39,062 nucleotides of DNA from Thermoguttaceae bacterium (GTDB lineage Bacteria; Planctomycetota; Planctomycetia; Pirellulales; Thermoguttaceae), in NCBI GenBank assembly GCA_017408405.1, contig JAFQUP010000208.1, forward strand, positions 1-39,062, read 5' to 3'. The notes under the pieces are model-generated. The model was not told where the DNA came from. It did no database searches and saw only the letters and a list, made by a program, of their open reading frames with translations. This document shows positions 1 through 7,428 of this stretch, in pieces. The translations under genes were made by a program, and so were the position numbers. The stretch's first letter is position 1. Every line of letters starts with the position of its first letter.

Positions 1-583
1 ATTCGACTTCCGAGACCGCTTTGTGCGTGGAAATGGCATGCGCGACTGACGCGGCGGCTTCAACATTAACTTCCGGAGCACTCGCTGCCATGCGTCCGAA
101 GAGCGCGATGTCCACGCCGTCCATGACCGTGTTGACGTTGGATCTCAGGAGTTTCACCAATTCCTTAGCATCTTTGGAAGCATCGAATCCGTTCGCTTTA
201 AAGAATTCCGCGACCGTTTTAGCTTCTGCTTTCGAAATGAAGAAAAGCGTATCGCTTTCGCCGTCTTTCACGGTTTTAGTGAGTGCTTTTGCGACCGTTT
301 CACCACAGGCAAGTGCCTGATCTTCCGCGGCCCCTTCCGCCTGGCAGGCATCCTGGATGAATTTCTGGACCAAACGGGTCCTCGAGGCCGTCTGCACGCC
401 GCAGTAATCGTGCATCGCCATCCGGATCGCGCGTTTCCAGCACTGGCTGCTGACGCGGGCACGGAGAGTACCGCCGATCATCGCGCTTTTCGGGGCGCCG
501 ACATCATCGCGGTTGAGACAGGAGACCGGGAAGGACTGGAGAATATGGAACTCGATGCGGGTATTCTGAAGTTTGTTTTTCAT
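1..583 (-). CDS. cas7: Cas7e (Cse4/CasC), Cascade backbone subunit, 3' end outside window
   Basis: Reading from 583 leftwards, the frame stays open to the window edge (194 codons). The start reads MKNKLQNTRIEFHILQSFP followed by NRDDVGAPKSAMIGG and RARVSSQCWKRAIR, the well conserved beginning of Cas7e proteins. In type I-E Cascade six Cas7e copies coat the crRNA spacer and form the filament that holds the target strand. AAAAGGAAAAAATC gives a plausible ribosome site just before the ATG. The gene follows cas6e after 64 non-coding bases, so it is probably in the same transcript. The C-terminal part, including much of the RRM-like core, is not visible. The family assignment is secure. Confidence 0.93.
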   Translation of the reverse strand, partial: MKNKLQNTRIEFHILQSFPVSCLNRDDVGAPKSAMIGGTLRARVSSQCWKRAIRMAMHDYCGVQTASRTRLVQKFIQDACQAEGAAEDQALACGETVAKALTKTVKDGESDTLFFISKAEAKTVAEFFKANGFDASKDAKELVKLLRSNVNTVMDGVDIALFGRMAASAPEVNVEAAASVAHAISTHKAVSEVE

Positions 584-647
584 GATTTTTTCCTTTTACT
601 GAAAATGTTGGATCTCTGGATCGTTTCGTGAATTTTGAAGGAACGGC

Positions 648-1259
648 TCAATCCCAGACCGGAACGAGCTGGAGCATTCCGAAACCGAAAGCTCTGGCTT
701 TGCCGATCCCCTGCTCAAACGCTTTTTGAAAAAGTTCGGGATCGGAAACCGTCAGCGTACCGGAGAATTGGACCCGATGATGATGAACGGAACACTCCGG
801 CCTGTCTTTCTGCCGAAATTTCTGCGTCTCCATCTGTCGGATGACCAGTCGGGCTTTGTCCTCCGGCGTGAGCGTGAATCCATGCGCAGCCGCTTTTTCC
901 AGGAACCATTCATACTGAAGGATCTCTCCCCGGATCGGGACACATTTCCTCGAACGGGTCTCCTGACGGACCGGATTCAGCAGGATCTCAAATGCGTAGC
1001 GGGAATGTTTCAGGAATCCCGGCTCGATCTCTTTCGTTTCGATATGCTGCGGAGTTTCCGGCGAACAGACCGGCCTGATCCTGGAAAGGATCAGGATCGT
1101 GTGAAACGCATTCCTCATCCCGCGGTCCGCGTAAAGGATCCTGCCGGCGTCCGCGTTTTCCGGAAAGAGAGAGTAGACCACGCGATGGATCGAATAATCA
1201 TCCGTGATCCGGAACGCCCGGTAATCCTGAAGCGTCAGCGTCAAACGGGAAAGAAACAT
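648..1259 (-). CDS. cas6e: Cas6e (Cse3/CasE), crRNA-processing endoribonuclease
   Basis: 203 residues, the usual size for Cas6e (about 200). The N terminus MFLSRLTLTLQDYRAFRITDDYS and the C-terminal glycine-rich loop GIGKARAFGFGMLQLVPV are family hallmarks. The conserved HRVVYSLFP segment near residue 26 contains the histidine usually assigned to catalysis. Cas6e cuts pre-crRNA in the repeat hairpin and stays bound to the 3' handle within Cascade. I chose the ATG at 1259 over the GTG at 1262 because GGAGG lies 7 bases upstream of it; the ATG overlaps the cse2 stop (TGATG). Its place between cse2 and cas7 differs from the E. coli order, where it comes last. Confidence 0.92.
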   Translation of the reverse strand: MFLSRLTLTLQDYRAFRITDDYSIHRVVYSLFPENADAGRILYADRGMRNAFHTILILSRIRPVCSPETPQHIETKEIEPGFLKHSRYAFEILLNPVRQETRSRKCVPIRGEILQYEWFLEKAAAHGFTLTPEDKARLVIRQMETQKFRQKDRPECSVHHHRVQFSGTLTVSDPELFQKAFEQGIGKARAFGFGMLQLVPVWD

Positions 1260-1789
1260 CACTCGGCCTCCTTCGCATCTTCGTCTTCATGCCGGCCATA
1301 GTAATCCTGCGCCCAGCGGACTTTCGTTTTCTCATTAAAGAAAAGAATATCACGCAGAAGCCATTCGTAGTCCAGGCGCACTTTATCAGAACGCTGCATG
1401 AACCGGATCGTCTGACGCAGGACCGCGATGAGTTCCGATCGGTTTTCGCACGCCAAAACACGGCGCAGACGGCGTTCGACACTGTCGTCTGCCTCTTTCG
1501 GATCCACTTTGCAGCAGAAAAGCGCTCTTCCCAAAGACTGCGTGCCGTTCGTCTCCGTCCTTTCCCGAGCCATGGCCGCGCCGACCAAAGCGAAAGCCTG
1601 ACGTTCCGAGTCGTTTTCCAGATCCGCATTCCCCAGCTCAAGAAGAAATCGCCACGCCTGCGGTGCCGTAGCTTCATGATCCGCCCGAGTCATCGCCGCG
1701 CGAAACCCATTGTCGGTCTTAAGTCGTGAAATGACCCGATCCACAAAAAGTTCCGTCCTCGTTTTACTTTTAGAAACCGCTTCCGTCAT
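1259..1789 (-). CDS. cse2: Cse2 (CasB, Cas11e), Cascade small subunit
   Basis: 176 residues, mostly helical, matching the size and pattern of Cse2. It has an N-terminal FRAAMTRAD segment, the SLGRAL and VERRLRRVLAC motifs and a C-terminal VRLDYEWLLRDI...RWAQDYYG stretch typical of the family. Two Cse2 copies form the inner belly of Cascade and stabilise the R-loop and the displaced strand. The ATG at 1789 overlaps the cas8e stop as ATGA and is preceded by GAGGGGAAGA. An in-frame extension to 1888 would run deep inside cas8e and is unlikely. Translational coupling to cas8e and cas6e suggests one operon. Confidence 0.9.
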   Translation of the reverse strand: MTEAVSKSKTRTELFVDRVISRLKTDNGFRAAMTRADHEATAPQAWRFLLELGNADLENDSERQAFALVGAAMARERTETNGTQSLGRALFCCKVDPKEADDSVERRLRRVLACENRSELIAVLRQTIRFMQRSDKVRLDYEWLLRDILFFNEKTKVRWAQDYYGRHEDEDAKEAE

Positions 1790-3321
1790 TTCTTCCCCTC
1801 CTTCTGCTTTTTCTCTTTTGTCTCCTTCTTTTTGCTGAAATTCGGCATACACTGCACATACGCCTGCATCTGACGCGGAGTCACACACGGACAGAACTCC
1901 CGATAGCAGGAAACTGCCAGTTTCTGCCAGCTTTTTTTCGCATTTTCTACCACCTCAGGATCCGTTTCCTCTGAAAGTTCGATCACCGACTGCGCCTGCG
2001 GCTCCATCCGTTCCCAGAAAAGCCGAACGGCTGACTCTCTCTGTCCAGGCTCCGAGACCATCTGCTTGCTGTAGAACGCCGTCACCGACTTCCAGAGAAT
2101 GGAAGCGTAACGCTCGATCTCCTCCATCAGTCCACGAAAAACGCTCCACGAATTTTGACGGACCCAATCCATCGGAATGAGAAATTCGGAATTCACGTAG
2201 TCGTTCTTTCCGGAAACGTACTGTTCCCCCGAATTCGTACTGACCGCGACACCGCCCGCCCAAAGTCCAAACTCCTGGATCTTCGGATCATGCCGAAATT
2301 TCTCCGTTCCGCGCACAACAAAAGCCGGCATCGTCTCCTGAGTTTCGATAAACTGCAGCAGACCGGTCAACTGACGCCAGGGAGTGCGTTCCGTACTGCA
2401 CCAGCGGGCTTTCATGTCTTTTTTGTCGAGATAAAGCGTGATCCCAGGGTCCCACTGACCATTTTTATGCGACGGATACAGTTCATTGGAGATCCCCTGC
2501 GTCATCAGCAGATCACCGTCTTCCAGACAGAAAAATTTATCCAGCGGAAACAGGATCCCCAAATATCCCGAACTGTACCGTTTCGCCGTCACACCGTTCT
2601 CATCCGTCGGCATCTCCTCCCAAAACGGACGGCCAAGCGGCATCTCTGGCCGAAGCTCCCGAAGATCCTCCTCCGTCAGCATATTCAGCCGAACCGTCTC
2701 CAAAATCGTACTGCCAAGCAAAAAAGAATGAAGGTAGCCCGAATACCCCGTTAGCGTTCCCTGAGGTGCAGATTCCTTGCCGATATCCTTTTTACGCTTA
2801 ACAGTATTCGGATCGACCTTTGCTCGAAGATCATATTTTCCCCCCCCCATCCCATAACCGGAACCACAAAGGATCAACCGAACCAGCTCCGCATCCGAAC
2901 ATTCCTTACCAGCACTCCACTGCGTCAAAACCGTTTTGTTCCCCCCCGCAACATTCAATGAAAGCCGGTTCGGACTCGATTTCTCACACTGTCCTCTCAA
3001 CTGCGGAAACTGCAAGAACGGCCGTTTCTCATCGTAAAGATCAAATCGGTCCTTCCACTTTTCAAGATACTCCAGCGCGTTGGCGGCGAGCTTTTCCGGC
3101 GTGAGCACACTCAAGGCGTCCACATCCGGAAGCGGTGTACTGGCATGAGCGATACAGAGCAGAAAACGCAGGATCACCACCTTTTCGACCGGCGTACCGC
3201 CAAGACGAGCGTACTCAGGATGCGTGAAGAGTTCCGTAAGACTGACCTCGCCAAGTCCCGCGATGGGGATCCAGGGATCCTTCAAAAGACTAAACAACCG
3301 TTTAGACTCGTTTTCGTTCAT
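1786..3321 (-). CDS. cas8e: Cas8e (Cse1/CasA), Cascade large subunit for PAM recognition
   Basis: 511 residues, the normal size of Cse1. It starts MNENESKRLFSLLKDPWIPI, the conserved Cse1 opening, and has TPVEKVVILRFLLCIAH near residue 40, the glycine-rich CGSGYGMGGGKYDLRAKVDP loop, and GYSGYLHSFLLGSTILETVR. Cse1 recognises the PAM, opens the duplex and recruits Cas3. The ATG at 3321 is favoured over an in-frame start at 3360 because GAAAGGAAC precedes it at good spacing. It is the first gene of the visible operon. No cas3 lies upstream: the next 300 bases are non-coding and then mobile DNA begins. Confidence 0.93.
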   Translation of the reverse strand: MNENESKRLFSLLKDPWIPIAGLGEVSLTELFTHPEYARLGGTPVEKVVILRFLLCIAHASTPLPDVDALSVLTPEKLAANALEYLEKWKDRFDLYDEKRPFLQFPQLRGQCEKSSPNRLSLNVAGGNKTVLTQWSAGKECSDAELVRLILCGSGYGMGGGKYDLRAKVDPNTVKRKKDIGKESAPQGTLTGYSGYLHSFLLGSTILETVRLNMLTEEDLRELRPEMPLGRPFWEEMPTDENGVTAKRYSSGYLGILFPLDKFFCLEDGDLLMTQGISNELYPSHKNGQWDPGITLYLDKKDMKARWCSTERTPWRQLTGLLQFIETQETMPAFVVRGTEKFRHDPKIQEFGLWAGGVAVSTNSGEQYVSGKNDYVNSEFLIPMDWVRQNSWSVFRGLMEEIERYASILWKSVTAFYSKQMVSEPGQRESAVRLFWERMEPQAQSVIELSEETDPEVVENAKKSWQKLAVSCYREFCPCVTPRQMQAYVQCMPNFSKKKETKEKKQKEGKK

Positions 3322-3412
3322 TATGTTCCTTTCTTTTGTTCGAGAGAAATTTTGAGTCACAAGGGGTAATCAAGCCGTTTTTTTATCAAATTGTCTTGCC
3401 AAAACATTGAAT

Positions 3413-3441
3413 ACCATAGGAATCTTCATAAAATCTGACAA
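3413..3441 (-). promoter_or_regulatory. candidate promoter of the cas operon
   Basis: On the minus strand TTGTCA and TATGGT are separated by 17 bases, about 90 bases before the cas8e ATG. The -35 box is good and the -10 box moderate. Nothing else between here and cas8e looks better. Confidence 0.45.
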
Positions 3442-3674
3442 TTCTTCAATAAAAGCACTCAATCATTTGAACCGAAATAAATTATACCGAATCGCTAACA
3501 GCAGGTCAAGCCATACAAAAGTCCTTTTTGTTAAAATCCCGAAAATTTTACACAAAAACTTTATTTGCAGAATTCGACGATTGAAATACCTTAAGATTAA
3601 TATTTTGGTATAGTCTGTCCTGAACCAGAGTCTGAACGGCATAAAATGCTCCCCCAAACATACGGTCAGGGCAT
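3442..3674. other. non-coding gap between cas promoter and tRNA terminator
   Basis: AT-rich sequence with no convincing gene on either strand. A 98-codon minus-strand frame (3463-3759) spans the terminator and the att site and has no ribosome site, so I treat it as chance. No CRISPR repeats are present here. Confidence 0.5.
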
Positions 3675-3712
3675 AAAAAAACGTTTCACCTCGTAAAAAA
3701 CGAAATGAAACG
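3675..3712 (-). terminator. rho-independent terminator of the original tRNA-Val gene
   Basis: On the minus strand CGTTTCA and TGAAACG form a stem with an inner CGT/ACG extension, followed by seven T. It begins 6 bases after the tRNA 3'-end sequence at 3719-3731. This is where a tRNA terminator would lie and identifies this side as native chromosome. Confidence 0.8.
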
Positions 3713-3718
3713 CAAAAG

Positions 3719-3731
3719 TGGGCGATACAGG
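3719..3731 (-). other. attachment core at the left end of the 8.9-kb element (attL)
   Basis: TGGGCGATACAGG occurs here and at 12594-12606 in the same orientation. Read on the minus strand it is the 3' strand of the T-stem, the acceptor 3' strand and discriminator base A73 of tRNA-Val. Beyond these 13 bp the two sites diverge completely, as expected for an integration crossover core. The chromosomal tRNA terminator lies immediately to the left and element DNA begins to the right. Confidence 0.75.
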
Positions 3732-3773
3732 CCCATTTTGACCCCGTGAAATACGTCACTTGGTGAAGGGGGA

Positions 3774-3810
3774 GGTGTTAAATCGGGTGTAGTTGCTGGA
3801 TTTAACGCCG
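3774..3810. repeat. putative integrase arm-type site, left end
   Basis: GGTGTTAAATCGGGTGTAGT (3774-3793) is identical to 12416-12435 near the other end of the element. An inverted partial copy (GGATTTAACGCC, about 3799-3810) follows. Position inside both ends, flanking the cores, fits integrase or excisionase binding sites. Confidence 0.6.
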
Positions 3811-3924
3811 TTCCCTTTTCAAATTCTCTCCCCCCTTAAACCCCTCTCTCTGGTTCGCTCTAACAGGCGGACGGACGGAGGGGAAAGCAAACCAGAAAAA
3901 AATTATTTCAGATTGGAGTGAACT

Positions 3925-4419
3925 ATGGAAGCACTATTAAACCAGATTGCACGGAATCAAAGAAAGCAGGAATGGGTGGAGTTTAACTCGGACCTATTCA
4001 ATGAAATACTAGGTAGTTACAAATATATCGATTCAGGGCGGGCAAGGGTTGACTTTTGCCTAATCGAAGAATTATACTTCAAACTCAAAGAGATAGTAGA
4101 GTCAAAGACGAATACCCGGATTCGTGTTTATGATAACGGTTGTACGATTGTTTGCGATGGAAGGCGGATTGACGGTTTAACCAGAATGGAAAAACGCCTT
4201 TTGAGTGTTTTGGTACTTCACGATGGTGTGTTAGAGCGTGAACGGTTAATTGATGAAGTTTTTCAAAATTCAGATACTTCATTGGGAAATCTTGCTAATC
4301 TGAAATCTAAAGTGAATAATGCTTTAGACCGTGCCGGTTTTCCATTTTGGGTTGAAATAGAAAGCGGCGTGGGTTATAGGATCGCATTTCGGAAACCCGT
4401 GACGGCTCCGGCGGATTGA
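3925..4419 (+). CDS. winged-helix DNA-binding protein, likely element regulator
   Basis: 164 residues. Residues about 72-153 resemble the winged-helix effector domain of OmpR-type regulators: a short beta hairpin, LTRMEKRLLSVLVLHDGVLERERLIDEVF, an LGNLANLKSKVNNAL recognition-helix region and the wing ending GVGYRI. There is no receiver domain; the N-terminal 70 residues are helical and unassigned. GGAGTGAACT precedes the ATG. As the first gene inside the left att site and followed by its own terminator, it probably controls the element's transcription. That role is inferred from fold and position only. Confidence 0.7.
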   Translation: MEALLNQIARNQRKQEWVEFNSDLFNEILGSYKYIDSGRARVDFCLIEELYFKLKEIVESKTNTRIRVYDNGCTIVCDGRRIDGLTRMEKRLLSVLVLHDGVLERERLIDEVFQNSDTSLGNLANLKSKVNNALDRAGFPFWVEIESGVGYRIAFRKPVTAPAD

Positions 4420-4556
4420 TTCAGGCCCGCGGCGTTTCGGCTGGGGGTACGGGGTCCGTCCAGATTGGTTTCACTTCTTTCTTGGTTAGCTCCGATTTGA
4501 TGACCGTCCGCGGCCCCGCTTGAATATTGGTTTCTTTTCTTACAAGGCTTTGTTTT

Positions 4557-4594
4557 CCTCCGGTGGGTTAGGTTCGCCGGAGGTTGTTTCTTTT
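4557..4594 (+). terminator. rho-independent terminator
   Basis: CCTCCGG (4557-4563) pairs with CCGGAGG (4577-4583), followed by TTGTTTCTTTTC. It separates the winged-helix gene from the next transcription unit. Confidence 0.7.
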
Positions 4595-4697
4595 CAATCA
4601 ATATTCATACAGAAAGCCGTTTTTTCGGTTTTGGAGTTATTGCAGTCCCTAAAAGGGATTATTTCGCGTTTCCGCGGCCTTTTCTCCGATTTAATCC

Positions 4698-4725
4698 TTG
4701 ACGGAAAACGAATTTGAGTTATACT
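4698..4725 (+). promoter_or_regulatory. promoter for the TerS-like HTH gene
   Basis: TTGACG and TATACT with a 16-base spacer lie 48 bases upstream of the ATG at 4773. The TTG that could open a longer reading frame is part of this -35 box, which supports the later start. Confidence 0.65.
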
Positions 4726-4772
4726 TGAAATCAGTGGGGAAACTTCTTTACTTTGGCAGGAATGAGGATTAT

Positions 4773-5255
4773 ATGAAAAGTTTGGAAACTCAAAAAGAAT
4801 TTTTGCGGTTGAGGGCGGCGGGCCTCTCCCTGAATGAGATTTCGGAAAAAGTCGGTGTGGCGAAAAGTACCTGTTGTATTTGGGAGAAAAAGTTTTCGCT
4901 TGAACTTGGGGAGTTGCGGAAACTCGAATTGGAGGCCCTTTATAAAGAGTGTGAAGCGACGAATGAAGCCCGGTTGCGTATGTTACACCGATCCTTGAAG
5001 AAAGTGAATGAAGCGATTGCAGAGGTGGATTTTTCCGCGATTCCGCCGGAAAGGTTGTTTGATATTCAGTTTAGGCTGATCAATACGATTGGGAATTATT
5101 ACAAACCTCTGGACTTGCATAAAAGTATGAGTGATCTTTTGGCCTCCACCGATTCGGAATATCCAAACGATTGGGAAAGGCAGGCGGAAAAGGACGCGAA
5201 ATTAAAGATTTCCCCGGAATTGATTCAGGAAAACGCGGAATCGGACCAAAATTAG
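4773..5255 (+). CDS. helix-turn-helix protein resembling phage terminase small subunits
   Basis: 160 residues. An N-terminal helix-turn-helix (about residues 3-40: LRLRAAGLSLNEISEKVGV, then KSTCCIWEKKF) is followed by a long charged helix of about 60 residues and an FDIQFRLINTIGNYYKPLDLH segment. This layout is common in phage small terminase-like and DUF1804-type proteins, though sequence-specific regulators share it. GAGGATT precedes the ATG. If it is a small terminase, it could redirect packaging of a helper phage, as satellites are known to do. The prophage in this window shows no clear small terminase of its own. Function uncertain. Confidence 0.5.
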   Translation: MKSLETQKEFLRLRAAGLSLNEISEKVGVAKSTCCIWEKKFSLELGELRKLELEALYKECEATNEARLRMLHRSLKKVNEAIAEVDFSAIPPERLFDIQFRLINTIGNYYKPLDLHKSMSDLLASTDSEYPNDWERQAEKDAKLKISPELIQENAESDQN

Positions 5256-5529
5256 AACGATTTTGAACGAATTTTATCCGTTTTGAAAGTAATTTCGAGA
5301 CAAAATTAACTGAACTGGAATAAATTTCTGATTCGTAAAACACGGGATTAAATGAGTTTTTTTGGGGGTGCGTTTCGCGGCATAATATAACGAAATTGCG
5401 CTCCCTTAAATTTGAATTCCAGTCTTAAGGATTTTCCATAATTTTGGAAAGCCCTTAAAATACTATATGAAATTTATCTTGTTTTTAACGGGTATTTCAA
5501 GGAAATCAATCAAAGAGTTTTTTGTGTAT
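5256..5529. other. convergent gap with probable bidirectional terminator
   Basis: The genes on either side point at each other. TTAAGG-ATTTTCCA pairs with TGGAAAG-CCCTTAA (about 5425-5457) to give an A/T-flanked hairpin usable from both sides. No open frame of note. Confidence 0.5.
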
Positions 5530-5961
5530 TTACAGATTTTGAATTTCCCAATATTCTTCACCTCCAATACGATAAATATTCCCGGAAATTTTGAGATCAT
5601 CATAGATTGCGATTTTAACATTTTCAATTTCGAGTAAATGCTTGAAATCAATTTCCTCAATACTATCATACAATTCTATTTGGCAGTCCAATACACATCC
5701 ATATTTGTCGTAGGTACGAATTTCAAGTTGTAATTTCCAAGTTGCCGGGATACGTAATAAATCTGTGCGCTCGGTGCCCATTCGATTTAATAGTGAACTG
5801 TATGCGGTGTAGCATTTCGCCCATTCATAGACGATAGCTTTTTTTTCATCATAACTCATAGAATCAGTGAAAAGTCTTGCAGCGGCAGTCTCGTGAAATT
5901 CCTTTTTATTGGCTTCAATATCTGAAGCCATAATGCAGACGATTCTTTTTTTATCACTCAT
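5530..5961 (-). CDS. hypothetical protein, sole minus-strand gene of the element
   Basis: 143 residues beginning MSDKKRIVCIMASDIEANKK. AGGAGG sits 7 bases before the ATG, a strong ribosome site, so the gene is likely real. There is no signal peptide or membrane segment; the C-terminal half is rich in beta-prone, acidic sequence (LQLEIRTYDKYG, CQIELYDSIEEIDF). I do not recognise the family. It is more AT-rich than the replication genes and faces the opposite way. Lone reversed genes in satellites are often repressors or defence cargo, but nothing in this sequence identifies such a role. Confidence 0.6.
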   Translation of the reverse strand: MSDKKRIVCIMASDIEANKKEFHETAAARLFTDSMSYDEKKAIVYEWAKCYTAYSSLLNRMGTERTDLLRIPATWKLQLEIRTYDKYGCVLDCQIELYDSIEEIDFKHLLEIENVKIAIYDDLKISGNIYRIGGEEYWEIQNL

Positions 5962-6134
5962 TCATTTACCTCCTTTGAACGTTTCGACAGATTAAGGATT
6001 TTTCTTTAGTGGGATTGTGGAACTGGAAACCTCTTGAACTTTTATTTCTGAAAACCTGATTCTCTTTCCAGAAAGGCTTGCGCTCTTGCGGCTCTGACTA
6101 TTCTTTCTGGCTTGCTCTTTTTTCGCAGTGGTAC

Positions 6135-6163
6135 TTGTAATTTTGTGAAATAAATGGTAATAT
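6135..6163 (+). promoter_or_regulatory. promoter for the gene at 6212
   Basis: TTGTAA and TAATAT separated by 17 bases, about 50 bases before the ATG at 6212, in the divergent gap between the minus-strand gene and the replication genes. Confidence 0.55.
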
Positions 6164-6211
6164 GTAGTGTGTAGATTTTACAATATTACTCAACGCGCAA
6201 GAGGCGGAAAT

Positions 6212-7006
6212 ATGGCTATAAGCAAAGAGAAAGTCGATGGCTGGTTGGTTGGATATGCAGGGAAGGAATATTATAAATGGGATTGTTATCCGCTAATTAT
6301 TTCTGCAAAGAAGTTTAGGGTTATTCCGGCGGTTTTGTTAAAACTTGCAAACTCCCCGGAGGGGTGGGGAATGTTGGATTTTGAATTGGATTTCAATGAG
6401 TGTAAATGTTTAAAACATTTGAGATGGAAATCGGAGTTGAATTTTGAAGAAATAGGTTTTTTACAAAATGCTGAACCAATTCCTGAATTTCAAGACGTTA
6501 TGGATAAAGCAATTAGGCAGTATTTGGACTATGAAAAATTTTCATTGGAACACTGGAAGGCATTTTGTAATAGCTATAAAACAATTATTGAAAAGATTGG
6601 TTTTGAAGAAGCGTGTAAAGGGGTTTTTGTTGACGAAAAGGATTTTCCGGTAAACCCTTTAGACTTGGCAGAGGCTCCCACCCCCTCTCTGGTCCGCTCT
6701 GATCCTGATTCGGTGGCTCCGGCTGATACTACTCCGGTGGAATCTGCTGATAATACTTCACCTAAGAAAAAACAAAGAAAAAAAAGGGTTCATCTAAGCC
6801 CCAATTTGAAAACCAAAATAATCAGTTATGCGGCACGAAATCCGGGAGCAACATATAAAGACCTTGAAGAACGTTATAACCTATCGGAGGAAGTGTTCAG
6901 AAGAGATAAAGAGAAATCCCTCCGGAAGTTGGTGGATCAAGTACGGAGAGGAGACCCTAACAGGCACGCGGCGAAACCCGATAAACCGTTTAACGACGAA
7001 AATTAA
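6212..7006 (+). CDS. hypothetical protein with basic DNA-binding-like C terminus, next to iterons
   Basis: 264 residues. Residues about 1-150 are an unrecognised globular domain (KVDGWLVGYAGKEYYKWDCY). A proline/serine/threonine-rich linker follows, then a very basic patch (KKKQRKKRVH) and a helical segment (YAARNPGATYKDLEERYNLS then EEVFRRDKEKSLRKLV) that could be a helix-turn-helix. AGAGGCGG precedes the ATG at 6212; an upstream in-frame start at 6167 overlaps the promoter and is less likely. Its stop codon overlaps the first of several TAAACAGGT repeats, so it could be the protein that binds them (initiator or partition factor). That is inference from position. Confidence 0.55.
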   Translation: MAISKEKVDGWLVGYAGKEYYKWDCYPLIISAKKFRVIPAVLLKLANSPEGWGMLDFELDFNECKCLKHLRWKSELNFEEIGFLQNAEPIPEFQDVMDKAIRQYLDYEKFSLEHWKAFCNSYKTIIEKIGFEEACKGVFVDEKDFPVNPLDLAEAPTPSLVRSDPDSVAPADTTPVESADNTSPKKKQRKKRVHLSPNLKTKIISYAARNPGATYKDLEERYNLSEEVFRRDKEKSLRKLVDQVRRGDPNRHAAKPDKPFNDEN

Positions 7007-7123
7007 ACAGGTGAAATAAACAGGTCCGAAAAAAAATCTGAAAATTTTTTGACGCTGGAAAATACGATGTTTTCCGGCGTTTTTCTTTTTCTATAAACAG
7101 GTCTTAAACAGGTGCGCTAAACA
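7004..7123 (+). repeat. iteron cluster TAAACAGGT, candidate origin of the element
   Basis: TAAACAGGT occurs at 7004-7012, 7017-7025, 7094-7102 and 7105-7113, plus a partial TAAACA at 7118. Within the pairs the spacing is 11-13 bases, about one helical turn. Two pairs flank a terminator. The arrangement resembles iterons bound by a replication initiator. Confidence 0.6.
7052..7090 (+). terminator. rho-independent terminator within the iteron region
   Basis: ACGCTGGAAAA and TTTTCCGGCGT form an 11-bp stem with one wobble pair around a 7-base loop, followed by TTTTCTTTTT. It ends the transcript of the gene at 6212. Confidence 0.85.
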
Positions 7124-7151
7124 AATTTCAGGCATAGAGTAGAGGGCAAAC

Positions 7152-7170
7152 GATTCAAGGAGTTTGAATC
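7152..7170. promoter_or_regulatory. inverted repeat, possible operator before the excisionase-like gene
   Basis: GATTCAA and TTGAATC with a 5-base spacer, 40 bases upstream of the ATG at 7210. A small dimeric HTH protein could bind it. Confidence 0.4.
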
Positions 7171-7209
7171 ACCCTGTAATGTTTTCTCTTTGTAGAAAGG
7201 TATTTTACT

Positions 7210-7425
7210 ATGACAGATTTTTTGAAAGTGGACGAAGTTGCGAAGCTGCTGAAATGCTCTCCGCGGACGGTCAATTACTTGCGGACTAATAGCGGTTTGC
7301 CGTGTGTGAAACTCGGTCGCTTGGTTCGCTTTTCACGTGAAGCGGTGCAGGCGTGGCTTGAAGAAAAGCAGAAATCCGCCCCCGGCGTGAAGTCCTTGGA
7401 AAACCATAACGAAAAGGAGGTTTGA
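7210..7425 (+). CDS. excisionase/AlpA-like helix-turn-helix protein
   Basis: 71 residues with the classic excisionase-family helix-turn-helix (HTH_17): FLKVDEVAKLLKCSPRTVNY, LRTNSGLPCVKLGRLVRFSR, then a short EAVQAWLEE helix. Such proteins either bend att DNA to favour excision or act as transcription activators (AlpA of P4-like satellites). AGAAAGGTATTTTACT precedes the ATG. It is the first gene of the rightward replication cluster, four bases from the next gene. Which of the two roles applies cannot be told from the sequence. Confidence 0.8.
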   Translation: MTDFLKVDEVAKLLKCSPRTVNYLRTNSGLPCVKLGRLVRFSREAVQAWLEEKQKSAPGVKSLENHNEKEV

Positions 7426-7428
7426 ACG

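Noticed and set aside
3463..3759. 98-codon minus-strand frame beside the cas operon
   Set aside because: It runs through the att core and the tRNA terminator, has no ribosome site and an odd cysteine/phenylalanine-rich composition.
4698..4772. Longer N terminus for the TerS-like gene from a TTG start
   Set aside because: The TTG is part of a good -35 box, and the ATG at 4773 has a ribosome site.
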